Assembly (NCBI RefSeq): GCF_011752525.1
Contig: NZ_VWXI01000010.1
Span: forward strand, 62,001 to 126,000
Direction: 5' to 3'
Source of the DNA: Pantoea sp. Cy-639
GTDB lineage: Bacteria > Pseudomonadota > Gammaproteobacteria > Pseudomonadales > Pseudomonadaceae
Length of the DNA: 64,000 bases
Position numbers and translations under genes: made by a program. Shown piece after piece: positions 43,721 to 52,579 of the stretch (positions within the stretch are counted from its first letter, which is position 1; each line of letters begins with the position of its first letter). Below the pieces are notes generated by a model that did no database searches, was not told the DNA's origin, and worked only from the letters and a program-made list of their open reading frames with translations.

Positions 43721-44409
43721 CCGTCAAGGAAAGTGTCAGCAAATACCTGGAAGAAGCGCTTGGCAGGCCGGTGGATATCCACCAGTACTCGGACGACACC
43801 ACACTCAACACCTTGGGTCTGGACTCTCTGCTGACCGTTGGCGTGCTGGTTTCGCTGCTTGAGGACAGTAGCGTTGACGTAGGTGAGTACGCCGACTCCC
43901 TGGTGGCCCCGAGTACGCTGGGCGATCTGTTCGCCATCGCCAACCGATTCATGGCGGATGAGCACGCGACACCGGTTGCAGAAGAGATGCCGCGAGAGCG
44001 GCGGACCCAGCTGGAGTTCTACCAGGAAAAACTGGCGTACGAAATCGACTCGGCAGACCTTGAGGCGGCGCTTGCGAGTGGGCAGGAACTGGTGGTCGTG
44101 GATGGTCGCAGCAGTGAAGCCTACGCGGTGGAGCATATCCCCGGCGCGATCAGCATTCCGCACCGGTCGATCTCTCAGAGCTCGCTCACTGGCCTGAGCA
44201 AGTCGCCGCTGTATGTCACCTACTGCGATGGCATCGGTTGCAACGCCTCGACGAAGACGGCGATCAAGTTGGCGACCGCGGGCTTTCGCGTCAAGGAGTT
44301 GATCGGGGGGCTGGATTGGTGGAAGCGCGATGGCCATGCCACCGATGGCAGCGCAGGCCAGGCCCATCGTCACCACATCGACTGCGGATGCGCCGACGCG
44401 CCGGTGTAG
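43711..44409 (+). CDS. Acyl-carrier protein fused to a rhodanese domain
   Basis: 232 residues. Residues 1-85 are a carrier protein with the phosphopantetheine site LGLDSL (Ser39). After a charged linker, residues ~112-210 are a rhodanese domain: VVVDGRSSEAYAVEHIPGAISIPH, then the active loop YCDGIGCN (Cys172, Cys177), and IGGLDWWKRDG. A Cys-containing tail (HIDCGC) ends the protein. The fusion could deliver sulfur, or use the thiol in redox or thioester chemistry, to a carrier-bound intermediate (inference). It overlaps the degenerate adenylation gene by 10 bp, which suggests the three proteins form a complex. Confidence 0.88.
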   Translation: MSVAVKESVSKYLEEALGRPVDIHQYSDDTTLNTLGLDSLLTVGVLVSLLEDSSVDVGEYADSLVAPSTLGDLFAIANRFMADEHATPVAEEMPRERRTQLEFYQEKLAYEIDSADLEAALASGQELVVVDGRSSEAYAVEHIPGAISIPHRSISQSSLTGLSKSPLYVTYCDGIGCNASTKTAIKLATAGFRVKELIGGLDWWKRDGHATDGSAGQAHRHHIDCGCADAPV

Positions 44410-44454
44410 GTTCCGATGAAACGCCAACCTTGGTAGAAGAAAGGAAGCAAATTG

Positions 44455-45786
44455 ATGAGCACTCTGCGTTCTGACCGCACGGAGCTGGATATTGCAGTGG
44501 TAGGCGGCAGCATCGCTGGCATGGCCACCGCGATCCGGTTCAGCAAGATGGGTTACCGAGTCGCCGTCTTCGACAAGAAGAAGATGGCAAGCCAGCCGCA
44601 CAAGCAACTCTGCACGCACTTCATACAGCCGCACGCGGTGCCGCTGTTGAACGAACTCGGCCTGGCGCACCTGCGCGGCACGGATTGTTCAGTGTCTGCC
44701 AAGGCCGTCTTCGTCACGCCCGGTGGCTTGATCGAAGGGCCGGGTGGCTACCTGCCCGATGTGCCGGATTCGTTCGCCCTCAACCTGGAGCGGCGTGTGC
44801 TCGATCCGGCCATGCGAGAGGCCGCACAGGAATGTGGCGTGCACTATCACGACGCAACCAGCGTTGAGCGCATCGAAGAGGACGAGCAAGGCTGGCATCT
44901 GCATACCACCAGCGAGGCAGGGGAGCAGTCCATCCATGCCCGGCTGGTGGTAGCTGCCGATGGGCGACAGTCGCGATTGGCCAAGCTGCTGGGTAGCGAA
45001 GCTACGCTCTACCCGAACGAGCGCGCCTGCCTGTTCGGTTACTTCTCAGGGATCGAGACCCCGCAGGGCAAGCCTTCGACGTTCATCATGCATGAGCGTG
45101 ACCTGGCCTGTACTTATTCGCTCGTCGAAGGCCGGACCCTGCTCGTGCTGTTCGCCGACAAGGCACGGATAGAGAGCTGGCGCGGCACCGACGAGCGGAT
45201 GCGACACTTCCTCGAATACTTCGACGCTCTACCGCAGGGCCCCTCGACCACTGCCGCGGTCCCGCTTTCGAAACTGATGGGGTATGGCGACTATCCGAGC
45301 CAGGTGCGTCAGCCCGTGGTGGGCTCGGTCCCATTTGTCGGGGATGCGGCGCTGTCCCTGGATCCGATGAGTGGGGTCGGTTGCGGTTTCGCGCTGTCCT
45401 CGGCCGACTTGCTGGCCCGGTCCTTTGCCGACCGCGCCTTGGACAAGGCCGGGATCGCGCAGGGCCTGGCCGAGTACCAGCAGCGGTTCTGCGACACGAT
45501 CCTCCCTCACGTGGAGGGTATCTGCGCAGACTCCCTGGTCGAACGTAACGAGGCGTTCCGGTTGAAGATGTTTCAGGCCATCAGCGCCGATCCGGACCTG
45601 AGCCGCAAGTACCTGGCCATCACCGGGCGCATGCTGCTGCCGTCCGAGTTCCATGCGGACTTGATGCGTGCGCTTACCAGGCAGGCCCTCTCCGCTCGCA
45701 AAGCTGGCGCCACCAGTGACGTTGCTGCCTCCAGGCCCAACCCGCCCAGTACAGCCCTGGCGGACCGTGAAGTAGGGAGCTTCTGA
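44455..45786 (+). CDS. FAD-dependent monooxygenase/oxidoreductase
   Basis: 443 residues from the ATG at 44455 (GGAAG upstream; a TTG one codon earlier is possible). The Rossmann site is AVVGGSIAGMATAIRF, and GDAALSLDPMSGVGCGFALSSADLLA is the second FAD block, both typical of the PHBH/geranylgeranyl-reductase/CmlS-like group. The WxWxIP halogenase motif is not seen. In the cluster it is the best candidate for oxidising the carrier-bound hydrazine to a hydrazone, azo or diazo group (inference). Confidence 0.85.
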   Translation: MSTLRSDRTELDIAVVGGSIAGMATAIRFSKMGYRVAVFDKKKMASQPHKQLCTHFIQPHAVPLLNELGLAHLRGTDCSVSAKAVFVTPGGLIEGPGGYLPDVPDSFALNLERRVLDPAMREAAQECGVHYHDATSVERIEEDEQGWHLHTTSEAGEQSIHARLVVAADGRQSRLAKLLGSEATLYPNERACLFGYFSGIETPQGKPSTFIMHERDLACTYSLVEGRTLLVLFADKARIESWRGTDERMRHFLEYFDALPQGPSTTAAVPLSKLMGYGDYPSQVRQPVVGSVPFVGDAALSLDPMSGVGCGFALSSADLLARSFADRALDKAGIAQGLAEYQQRFCDTILPHVEGICADSLVERNEAFRLKMFQAISADPDLSRKYLAITGRMLLPSEFHADLMRALTRQALSARKAGATSDVAASRPNPPSTALADREVGSF

Positions 45787-45787
45787 C

Positions 45788-46789
45788 ATGGGTATGAAAC
45801 TTTCGCCAACGTACTTCGGCGTCTTGTGCGGTCTCAGTGCCAACCTGATTTGGGGCTTGGCGTTTCTTATCCCGCTGCTGTTGCCCGAGTCGGACTCAGT
45901 GGCGCTCGCCCTGGGCAGATACATGGTCTTTGGCGTGTTGTCTGTCGCGCTTTTGCTGATCCACCGCCGTGCAGACATCCGCAGGTTGAATGGGCGAACC
46001 TGGGGTACCGCCTTGTTGTTCGCGTTTTCCGGGCACCTGGGTTACTACTTCTTCCTGGTCCAGGCGATCACCCATGCGGGTGCGCCTATTGCGACCTCCA
46101 TCATTGGCACCCTGCCGGTGACCGTCGCTCTGGCCGGTAACTGGATACGCCGCGAGTTCCCGTTCTCGCGTCTGCTGGTCCCGATCAGTTTCATCATGGT
46201 CGGTCTCATTCTGGTCAACGTCATGGAGGGCCGCTGGGACAGCGCGATGAGCGGCCGCCTGGATCTGGACTTGCTCCTCGGTATTGGCTCGGCGCTGGTG
46301 GCACTGGCCTTGTGGACTTCCTATGCGATTGCCAACGCGGGCTTTTTGCGCAAGCACCCGGAGATCTCGTCGTCCACGTGGTCCAACCTGATGGGGATCG
46401 GCGCACTGGCGCTGTCCCTGCTTGCCCTGCCGTTTGCCATCGGCTCCGGTGCCGTGCACCTGCACTACGACGACGCTGGTCAGCTTGTTCCGCTGCTGGT
46501 CGGGGCGTTGGTGATGGGGGTGCTTGTCTCCTGGGTGGGCACACTGTTGTGGAATCGCGCCTCCGGCTTGGTGCCGATCTCGATTGCGGGGCAACTCGCA
46601 GTGGTGCAGACCATCGCCGGGTTGGTCTACGGTCTTGCCTGGACGCAACGCATGCCACCGCCGTTGGAAGTGCTTGGCATTTTTCTGCTGATTGGCGGTG
46701 TGCTCTTGGCCATTCAGCGCACGCGTAAAGCGCCCGGCAGCCAAACTGGCAAAAGTACCGATCTGAAGCCGCTGACCAAGTCTGCGTAG
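45788..46789 (+). CDS. EamA/DMT-family exporter
   Basis: 333 residues with ten hydrophobic segments in two EamA halves (LSANLIWGLAFLIPLLL..., and GIGSALVALALWTSYAIANAGF...). It starts right after the FAD gene with no gap. Proteins of this type export small metabolites, so it probably exports the cluster product or a toxic intermediate. A 25-residue basic, polar C-terminal tail is present. Confidence 0.88.
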   Translation: MGMKLSPTYFGVLCGLSANLIWGLAFLIPLLLPESDSVALALGRYMVFGVLSVALLLIHRRADIRRLNGRTWGTALLFAFSGHLGYYFFLVQAITHAGAPIATSIIGTLPVTVALAGNWIRREFPFSRLLVPISFIMVGLILVNVMEGRWDSAMSGRLDLDLLLGIGSALVALALWTSYAIANAGFLRKHPEISSSTWSNLMGIGALALSLLALPFAIGSGAVHLHYDDAGQLVPLLVGALVMGVLVSWVGTLLWNRASGLVPISIAGQLAVVQTIAGLVYGLAWTQRMPPPLEVLGIFLLIGGVLLAIQRTRKAPGSQTGKSTDLKPLTKSA

Positions 46790-46814
46790 ACGTCGCGATG
46801 GGAGAACATTCTGG

Positions 46815-47216
46815 ATGCTTTCGATCATCGCTGGTGTTGTGGCCTTGGGCGTGACAGGTGTGATGGGCTACCTGTTCGTACGCCAAGGCACCCTTGAGGC
46901 CGTTGGCGCCGATCGGGTCGGGAAGTACAAAGCGGGGCAGGATCAGTTGCGGGCGCGCCGCGAGCGTATTTCAAACGTCCGCCTGGTGAGCAATGACGAT
47001 GACGTTCAGCAGCAACCCGGGCGGAATATCAAGCTGGTCACCCGTTGGTTTTCGGAAAGGTCCGACGCCGAAGAGGCTGCGCGCACCCTGGCTGTCGATC
47101 GTTACGACGTGGATGTCGTCTGGCACGTCAATACGGTTTCGCGGCATGGATTTGGCCTGAGTCAGAATGGTCCGACTTACTTCTACAGTGAATGGCGGGT
47201 AGAGGGCGTGATCTGA
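46815..47216 (+). CDS. Unrecognised membrane-anchored small protein, last gene of the cluster
   Basis: 133 residues. An N-terminal hydrophobic helix (MLSIIAGVVALGVTGVMGYLFV) is followed by a charged soluble domain, so it is probably a bitopic inner-membrane protein. I do not recognise the soluble part (RNIKLVTRWFSERSDAEEAARTLAVDRYDVDVVWH...). It is 25 bp after the exporter and immediately before a strong terminator, so it is cotranscribed. Confidence 0.75.
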   Translation: MLSIIAGVVALGVTGVMGYLFVRQGTLEAVGADRVGKYKAGQDQLRARRERISNVRLVSNDDDVQQQPGRNIKLVTRWFSERSDAEEAARTLAVDRYDVDVVWHVNTVSRHGFGLSQNGPTYFYSEWRVEGVI

Positions 47217-47245
47217 CTCTGTCATTCGCTGAATTCATCATCAGG

Positions 47246-47274
47246 AGCCCCGGCCACCAAGCCGGGGCTTTTTG
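47246..47274 (+). terminator. Intrinsic terminator ending the biosynthetic cluster
   Basis: AGCCCCGGC (47246-47254) pairs with GCCGGGGCT (47261-47269) across CACCAA, followed by five T residues. It lies 30 bp after the last gene and marks the right border of the cluster. Confidence 0.9.
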
Positions 47275-47359
47275 CTTGAGGAACTTCTGGTTGCCACAGG
47301 AGTAACCGCCATACCTGATTGATCGCATCCGCGCGAGTGGCCGCCTATCCCATACCCCT

Positions 47360-48493
47360 TCAGGGCGTTTCGCGGGTATCGATGCTCACCACCACCGACA
47401 TCCCCGGGCGCAGGGAGCGGGCGTCCGCCTGGTCGGCATCGACGGTGATGCGTACCGGGATACGCTGGGCGATCTTGACGAAGTTGCCGGTGGCATTGTC
47501 GGCCTGCAGCAGGGCGAACTCCGAACCTGTGGCTGGCGAGATCTGCTGCACATGGCCGCGCAGCTGCAGATGGTTCAGGGCATCGACGGTGAAGGTAGCT
47601 GGCTGGCCGATGCGCACGTTGGCCATCTGCGTCTCCTTCATGTTGGCGATCACCCACAGGGTGTCCGGCACCAGTGCCATCAGTTGCGCGCCGGGGTTCA
47701 CGTAGGCGCCCAGACGGGTGCCGATCTGGCCGAGCTGGCCGTCGCGCGGGGCCTTGACCCGGGTGTTGTCCAGGTCGATACGCGCCAGCTCAACAGCCGC
47801 CTTGGCATTTTCCACCGAGGCCTCCAGCGAGGCGCGGTTGACCACCACCGTCTCGCGGTCCTGGCGGGCGATCTCCAGCGCCGCCTTGGCCTGGGCCAGG
47901 CTGGCGACGGCAGCGGCATGGCCGGCACGGGTGACATCCAGCTCGCGCTGCGACACCGAGCCGTCACTGACCAGCGCCTGGTTGCGCTGCAGGTCGGCCC
48001 GGGTCTTGTCGACCTGCGCCGCGGCGTCGGTGATCGCGGCCTGGCGCTGGGCGATGGTGGCGTCGGCGCTGTTGCGCTGCTGCAGGTTGTTGGCCAGCGC
48101 CGCCTGCTGCTGCTTGAGCTGGGCGATCGACTGGGCCAGGCGCTGGGTGTAGATACGGTCGTCCAGGCGCACCAGCAAGTCGCCTTGCCGGACGAACTGG
48201 AAGTCGTGCACCGGCACCTCGACGATATAGCCGCCCAACTGCGGGCCGATGATCGTCACCTGGCCGCGCACCAGGGCATTCTCGGTGCTTTCGATGGCGC
48301 TGCTGAATGGCGGCAGGCGCCAGGCATACAGCACCAGCAGGATGCCGGCCAAGGCCACGGCAGCGAAACTCAGCGACGACAGCAGGCGCACCCGGCGGGT
48401 ACGCTGCGGGCTGCTCGGCTCGGTCGGTGGCGCCATGCCCTCCGGGGCTTCGGCGATGGCGGTGGTGGTGGTCGTTGGCGTTTCCTGGGTCAT
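47360..48493 (-). CDS. HlyD/EmrA-type membrane fusion protein of an efflux pump
   Basis: 377 residues from the ATG at 48493. One N-terminal membrane helix (LSSLSFAAVALAGILLVLYAW), a biotinyl-lipoyl-like half (RGQVTIIGPQLGGYIVEVPVHDFQFVRQGDLLVRLDD), a long coiled-coil hairpin (~100-215) and a C-terminal barrel. It links the inner-membrane pump to an outer-membrane channel not found here. The start overlaps the pump stop as ATGA. It is convergent with the biosynthetic cluster and could export its product, though the two are not cotranscribed. Confidence 0.92.
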   Translation of the reverse strand: MTQETPTTTTTAIAEAPEGMAPPTEPSSPQRTRRVRLLSSLSFAAVALAGILLVLYAWRLPPFSSAIESTENALVRGQVTIIGPQLGGYIVEVPVHDFQFVRQGDLLVRLDDRIYTQRLAQSIAQLKQQQAALANNLQQRNSADATIAQRQAAITDAAAQVDKTRADLQRNQALVSDGSVSQRELDVTRAGHAAAVASLAQAKAALEIARQDRETVVVNRASLEASVENAKAAVELARIDLDNTRVKAPRDGQLGQIGTRLGAYVNPGAQLMALVPDTLWVIANMKETQMANVRIGQPATFTVDALNHLQLRGHVQQISPATGSEFALLQADNATGNFVKIAQRIPVRITVDADQADARSLRPGMSVVVSIDTRETP

Positions 48494-50151
48494 CGGGTCG
48501 TGGCACCGCTGGAAGAGTCGGGGAGGGCAGCCTGGCGTGCGAGCTGGCGCAGGTAGAGGCTGCGGATGAAGATCCAGACCATGGTCAGGATGGCGATCGT
48601 GCCGATCAGCATGAACACATCGTTGTAGGCCAGCACGTTGGCCTCGCGGGTCGAGGCGCTGGCCAGCAGGCGCATGCCCACTTCGTTGCGCAGGGCCGGG
48701 TCGGCGATGACCCCGGCATAGCTGGCGCCCCCGCCCTGGACCCGGGCATTGACCAGGGGTTCGAGGTAGCTGAGCTGGTCGGCCAGGGTGCTGGAATGGA
48801 ATTTCTCGCGGGCAGTCTGGAAGGTACCGAGCAGGGCCGAGCCAATCAGCCCGCCGAGGTTGTTGCAGATACCGAACAACACCGAGAAGCTCACCAGGTT
48901 GCGCGGGTTGGCGCGCACGTGGCTGATGCCCAGGGCCATGGACGGGCCGACGAAGAAGGTGCTGCCGAAGGCCAGCAGGAACTGGCTCAGGTACATCTGC
49001 GCCGGGCGCGTCAGGTTGCTCGAGCTGCTGTCCATGAAGGCGCCGGTGGCCATCGCCGCCAGCGAGATGAACAGTGGCAGGACCAGGTGTTGCGGGCTGA
49101 TGGTCAGGGCGCTGGTGGCAAGGCCGGCGACGGCGCCCAGCAGCATGATGGCGTACAGCGTGCGCATCTGCTCGTTGCCCATGTTCAGCGCTTGCAGGAA
49201 GCCCACCGCGCCGGTGGACTGCTCGGAGATCACCATGCGGATCAGGATCACGCACAGTGCCAGGCGGATGATCGCGCCACTGCCCAGCCAGCGGGTCATC
49301 AGCAACGGGTTGCTGCGGTTGTGCTCGATGGCCAGGCCGCTGAACACCAGGGCGATGGCGGCGGCCAGGGCCACGCCGATCCATGGCGCGTCCAGCCACC
49401 AGTCGATGCGCCCCAGCGACAGCACCGCGCAAAGCAGCGCGGTGCCGCTGGCCATCAGGCTGAAGGTGAGGAAGTCCAGGGGTTCGAAGGTCTTGAAGCG
49501 GTCCCCCGGTGGCAGCTTGAGCAGCAGTACGCAGCCCAGCGCGGCCAGTGCCAGGCCCAGTTCGAACAGGTACAGGCCGCGCCATTCGGCGATCTGCAGC
49601 AGGTCTTCGGAAAACACCCGGGCCAGTGGAATCGCCAATTGCGAGGCGCCGAGCCCGAGCACCATGGCCTTGAGTCGCCATTGCGCCGGGAAGGCCTGGA
49701 TCATGTAGTAAAGGCCCAGCGAACTGAGCGCGGCGCCGACCATGCCGTGGGCGGCGCGCACGGCGATCGCCGAGTTGAGGTCGTTGACGAACAGGTGGGC
49801 GAGGGTGACCAGGGCGTAGAGCACCAGGAACACCTCGGTGAAGGCGCGCAGGCCGAATTCCTGGCGAAACTTCACCAGCAGCAGGTTCATCGATACGTTG
49901 GTCATCACGTAGGCAGCCGGCAGCCAGGCCATTTCCGCGGTGGTGGCGCCCAGTGCGCCCTGCAGGAACGGCAGGTTGGCGGTGACCAGGGCGTTGCCCA
50001 GGCCGCCGGTGATGGCCACCAGCAGGCCGACGGCGCCGAACGCCAGGCGCTTGGCCGGGGCGTGCAGGGGCGTGGAGGGTGATCCTGGCAGGCTGGGCTT
50101 TTCGTGGGGGAGCCACTGGCGTGGCGCGTACTTGTCCATCGGGGTGTCCAT
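48490..50151 (-). CDS. MFS efflux transporter, EmrB/DHA2-type
   Basis: 553 residues from the ATG at 50151; an ATG four codons later is possible. Fourteen hydrophobic segments, with QWRLKAMVLGLGAS and ATTAEMAWLPAAYVMTNVSMNLLL early, and a long periplasmic loop near the C-terminus, all fit DHA2-type pumps. It works with the HlyD-type protein encoded next. The longer frame to 50334 has no good start and is not used. Confidence 0.9.
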   Translation of the reverse strand: MDTPMDKYAPRQWLPHEKPSLPGSPSTPLHAPAKRLAFGAVGLLVAITGGLGNALVTANLPFLQGALGATTAEMAWLPAAYVMTNVSMNLLLVKFRQEFGLRAFTEVFLVLYALVTLAHLFVNDLNSAIAVRAAHGMVGAALSSLGLYYMIQAFPAQWRLKAMVLGLGASQLAIPLARVFSEDLLQIAEWRGLYLFELGLALAALGCVLLLKLPPGDRFKTFEPLDFLTFSLMASGTALLCAVLSLGRIDWWLDAPWIGVALAAAIALVFSGLAIEHNRSNPLLMTRWLGSGAIIRLALCVILIRMVISEQSTGAVGFLQALNMGNEQMRTLYAIMLLGAVAGLATSALTISPQHLVLPLFISLAAMATGAFMDSSSSNLTRPAQMYLSQFLLAFGSTFFVGPSMALGISHVRANPRNLVSFSVLFGICNNLGGLIGSALLGTFQTAREKFHSSTLADQLSYLEPLVNARVQGGGASYAGVIADPALRNEVGMRLLASASTREANVLAYNDVFMLIGTIAILTMVWIFIRSLYLRQLARQAALPDSSSGATTR

Positions 50152-50347
50152 GACCGCGGGTGGGATCGACTTTACGTGAAGGGCGGTGGGGTTGTGAACC
50201 TGCGGGTATGTGCAAGCTTCACCAGGGCGGCGAGTGCCAGGGGCCGGGGAGCTTAGGGCATAGAGGAAACAGAGGGGACATCGAGATACGTGGGGGCGGG
50301 CTTGCGCATCGTCGTGCGTGCACAGCCTGCCCACGCTGGCGCAGTGC

Positions 50348-51310
50348 TCAGACCACCTCGCTCAACCGCCCATCGCGCCCCAGGTGATAGCGCTGCAGGT
50401 CCTCGGCCAGGACCAGGTGACCGTGGTACAACCCCCGGGCTTCCTCGCGCACGTCCTCGATCGAGTTGCCACGCCCGCCCGCGCCGGCCTGGTAGCGCGC
50501 GCTGAAGTGGGTCAGTACCAGGTTGGCCACCCCGGCCTGTTCGGCGAAGCGCGCCACTGCAGCGGCGGTGCTGTGGCCGAAGGTCGATTGCGCGCGTTCC
50601 ACCACCGGCTCGGTGAAGGTCGCCTCGTGCACCAGCACATCCACGCCCTTGGCCAGCTCGGCCAGCAGCTCGGGACGGTCGTTGTCGCCACAGACGATGA
50701 TGCGCTGCGCCGGCCGCGCCGGTTGCAGATAGTCCCGCGGGTCGAGGGGGCGGCCCTCGTGCTCGACGCTGCGACCGCGCGCCAGCTGGCCCCACAGCGG
50801 GCCGGCCGGTACCCCGGCGGCCTGCAGCCGGGCGCTGTCCAGGCGCGGTTCGGCATCGTGCTCGGCGAACACGTAGCCATAGGACGGCACGCGGTGCGAC
50901 AGCTCGACCGTGGCCACCGAGATATTGCCGCTGGCAAAGCCCTGGAAGGTCTCCAGCGCCTCGAACTGCAGCTCGAACGGCAGGTAGGTCTCGCTCAGCG
51001 CCAGGCTCTGGCGTACCCAGTCCTGCAAGGCGGCGGGCATCACCAGCGGCAGCGGCGCCTTGCGCCCGGACATGCCAGCGCTGGCCAGCAGCCCTGGCAG
51101 GCCGAAGGTGTGGTCGCCGTGGACATGGGTGATGAAGATCGCGCGCAGCTCGCGCATCGACAGCGCGCTGTGCAGCAACTGATGCTGGGTGCCTTCGCCG
51201 CAATCGACCAGGTACCAGCCGTTGCCGGTAGCCTCGATGACCGCCGTCGCACTGACGTTGCGGGCCTTGGTGGGCACACCGGAAGAAGTGCCCAGAAACT
51301 GCAGGTCCAT
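50348..51310 (-). CDS. rnz: Ribonuclease Z
   Basis: 320 residues from the ATG at 51310. Metallo-beta-lactamase signature [14 protein letters not shown] (residues ~63-76), the [13 protein letters not shown] start block, [10 protein letters not shown], and the C-terminal HFSARY are the RNase Z hallmarks. It processes tRNA 3' ends. Frames extended to 51394 have no clear ribosome site. Confidence 0.94.
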   Translation of the reverse strand: MDLQFLGTSSGVPTKARNVSATAVIEATGNGWYLVDCGEGTQHQLLHSALSMRELRAIFITHVHGDHTFGLPGLLASAGMSGRKAPLPLVMPAALQDWVRQSLALSETYLPFELQFEALETFQGFASGNISVATVELSHRVPSYGYVFAEHDAEPRLDSARLQAAGVPAGPLWGQLARGRSVEHEGRPLDPRDYLQPARPAQRIIVCGDNDRPELLAELAKGVDVLVHEATFTEPVVERAQSTFGHSTAAAVARFAEQAGVANLVLTHFSARYQAGAGGRGNSIEDVREEARGLYHGHLVLAEDLQRYHLGRDGRLSEVV

Positions 51311-51528
51311 TGCCTGACTCCTTGAGGTGAACAGCCCCGCACGCGCAGGGCGCGCGGAGGCTAGCACGCCGTCGGCCACGGGAACAGCCGTCATCGGCCT
51401 GTCACTTGCCCGGCGCTATGATCGGCCGCACCACGGCCATGAGGACCCGGCGTTGCACGACCCTGCCAGAGCGGGCTTGCCCGCGGTCAAGGGCGCCGCC
51501 CTTGGCGCCCACGCGCGGAGGGCCGCCG

Positions 51529-52545
51529 ATGCCCGTCGCTAACCCCGCCAGCCCCCATGAGGCCGACTTGCACGGCCTGCTCTATGCCTATGTCTTCCGT
51601 CCCGGCGAGCCTGGCCGCGAGCTCGACGTCGCCCAGGCGGTGACGCAGTTGCAGGACGGGCAGGGCGAGCAGTTCCTCTGGCTGCACCTGAACCTCGCCC
51701 ATGCAGCCTGCGAACGCTGGATGAAGACCCACCTCGACCTGCCGGAGACGTTCTTCGAGACCCTGCGCGAAGGCTCGCGCTCGACCCGCATCGAGCACAT
51801 CGACTCAGCCTTGCTGGCGGTGGTCAACGACGTGCTGTTCAGTTTCGGCATGGTGTCATCGGACGTGTCCACGCTGTGGGCCTGTGCCCGCAGTCGCCTG
51901 CTGGTCAGTGCGCGCTTGCAGCCACTGCATTCGGTGGACGAGCTGCGCTCCTCGGTCAAGCGCGGCGAACGCTTCGGCTCCACCGTCGAGCTGCTGGTGC
52001 ACCTGGTGCGCGACCAGGGCGACCTGCTGACCCAGGTGGTCCGCGAGACCACGCTCAAGGTCGACCGGATCGAGGACCAGTTGCTGTCCCTGCGCCTGAG
52101 CGACAACCGCGCCGAACTGAGCAGCCTGCGCCGTGTGCTGGTGCGCCTGCAGCGCCTGCTGGCGCTGGAACCGGGCTCGTTGCTGCGCCTGCTCAACCGG
52201 CCGCCGGAATGGCTGCGCGAGCAGGATATCCGCCAGTTGCGCGCGTCCACCGAGGAATTTTCGGTGATCATCAACGACCTCACCAGCCTGGTCGAACGCA
52301 TCAAGCTGCTGCAGGAAGAGATCGCCGCCAAGCTCACCGAAGAGAACAACCGCACCCTGTTCACCCTGACCGTGGTCACGGTACTGGCGTTGCCGATCAA
52401 CATCATCGCCGGCTTCTTCGGGATGAACGTCGGCGGCGTGCCGCTGGCGGACGATCCGCATGGTTTCTGGGTGCTGGTGGCGCTGGTGGTGACTTTTACC
52501 GTGATTGCCGGGCGCTGGGCATTTCGCAAGCGCGGCGATTACTGA
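51529..52545 (+). CDS. zntB: ZntB-type zinc transporter (CorA superfamily)
   Basis: 338 residues from the ATG at 51529 (GGAGG 6 bp upstream). A large cytoplasmic helical domain precedes two C-terminal membrane helices joined by the CorA-family signature GMN (in GFFGMNVGG). ZntB in enteric bacteria moves zinc; substrate here is assumed from the family. The long N-terminal frame from 51406 runs through a REP-like repeat and is rejected. Confidence 0.88.
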   Translation: MPVANPASPHEADLHGLLYAYVFRPGEPGRELDVAQAVTQLQDGQGEQFLWLHLNLAHAACERWMKTHLDLPETFFETLREGSRSTRIEHIDSALLAVVNDVLFSFGMVSSDVSTLWACARSRLLVSARLQPLHSVDELRSSVKRGERFGSTVELLVHLVRDQGDLLTQVVRETTLKVDRIEDQLLSLRLSDNRAELSSLRRVLVRLQRLLALEPGSLLRLLNRPPEWLREQDIRQLRASTEEFSVIINDLTSLVERIKLLQEEIAAKLTEENNRTLFTLTVVTVLALPINIIAGFFGMNVGGVPLADDPHGFWVLVALVVTFTVIAGRWAFRKRGDY

Positions 52546-52579
52546 CCCCGGGCGCGGCCTTGCAGATCGGCCGCACCCC

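Noticed and set aside
44455..45786. Flavin-dependent halogenase
   Set aside because: Fold group fits but the WxWxIP motif was not found.
47360..50215. A 951-residue minus-strand frame spanning both efflux genes
   Set aside because: Only its last ~377 residues (HlyD-type) are real; the remainder is out of frame with the EmrB-type pump.
51470..51515. Extended N-terminus for zntB (start at 51406)
   Set aside because: The added residues cross a REP-like repeat (gggcttgcccg type), and ATG 51529 has a good GGAGG site.
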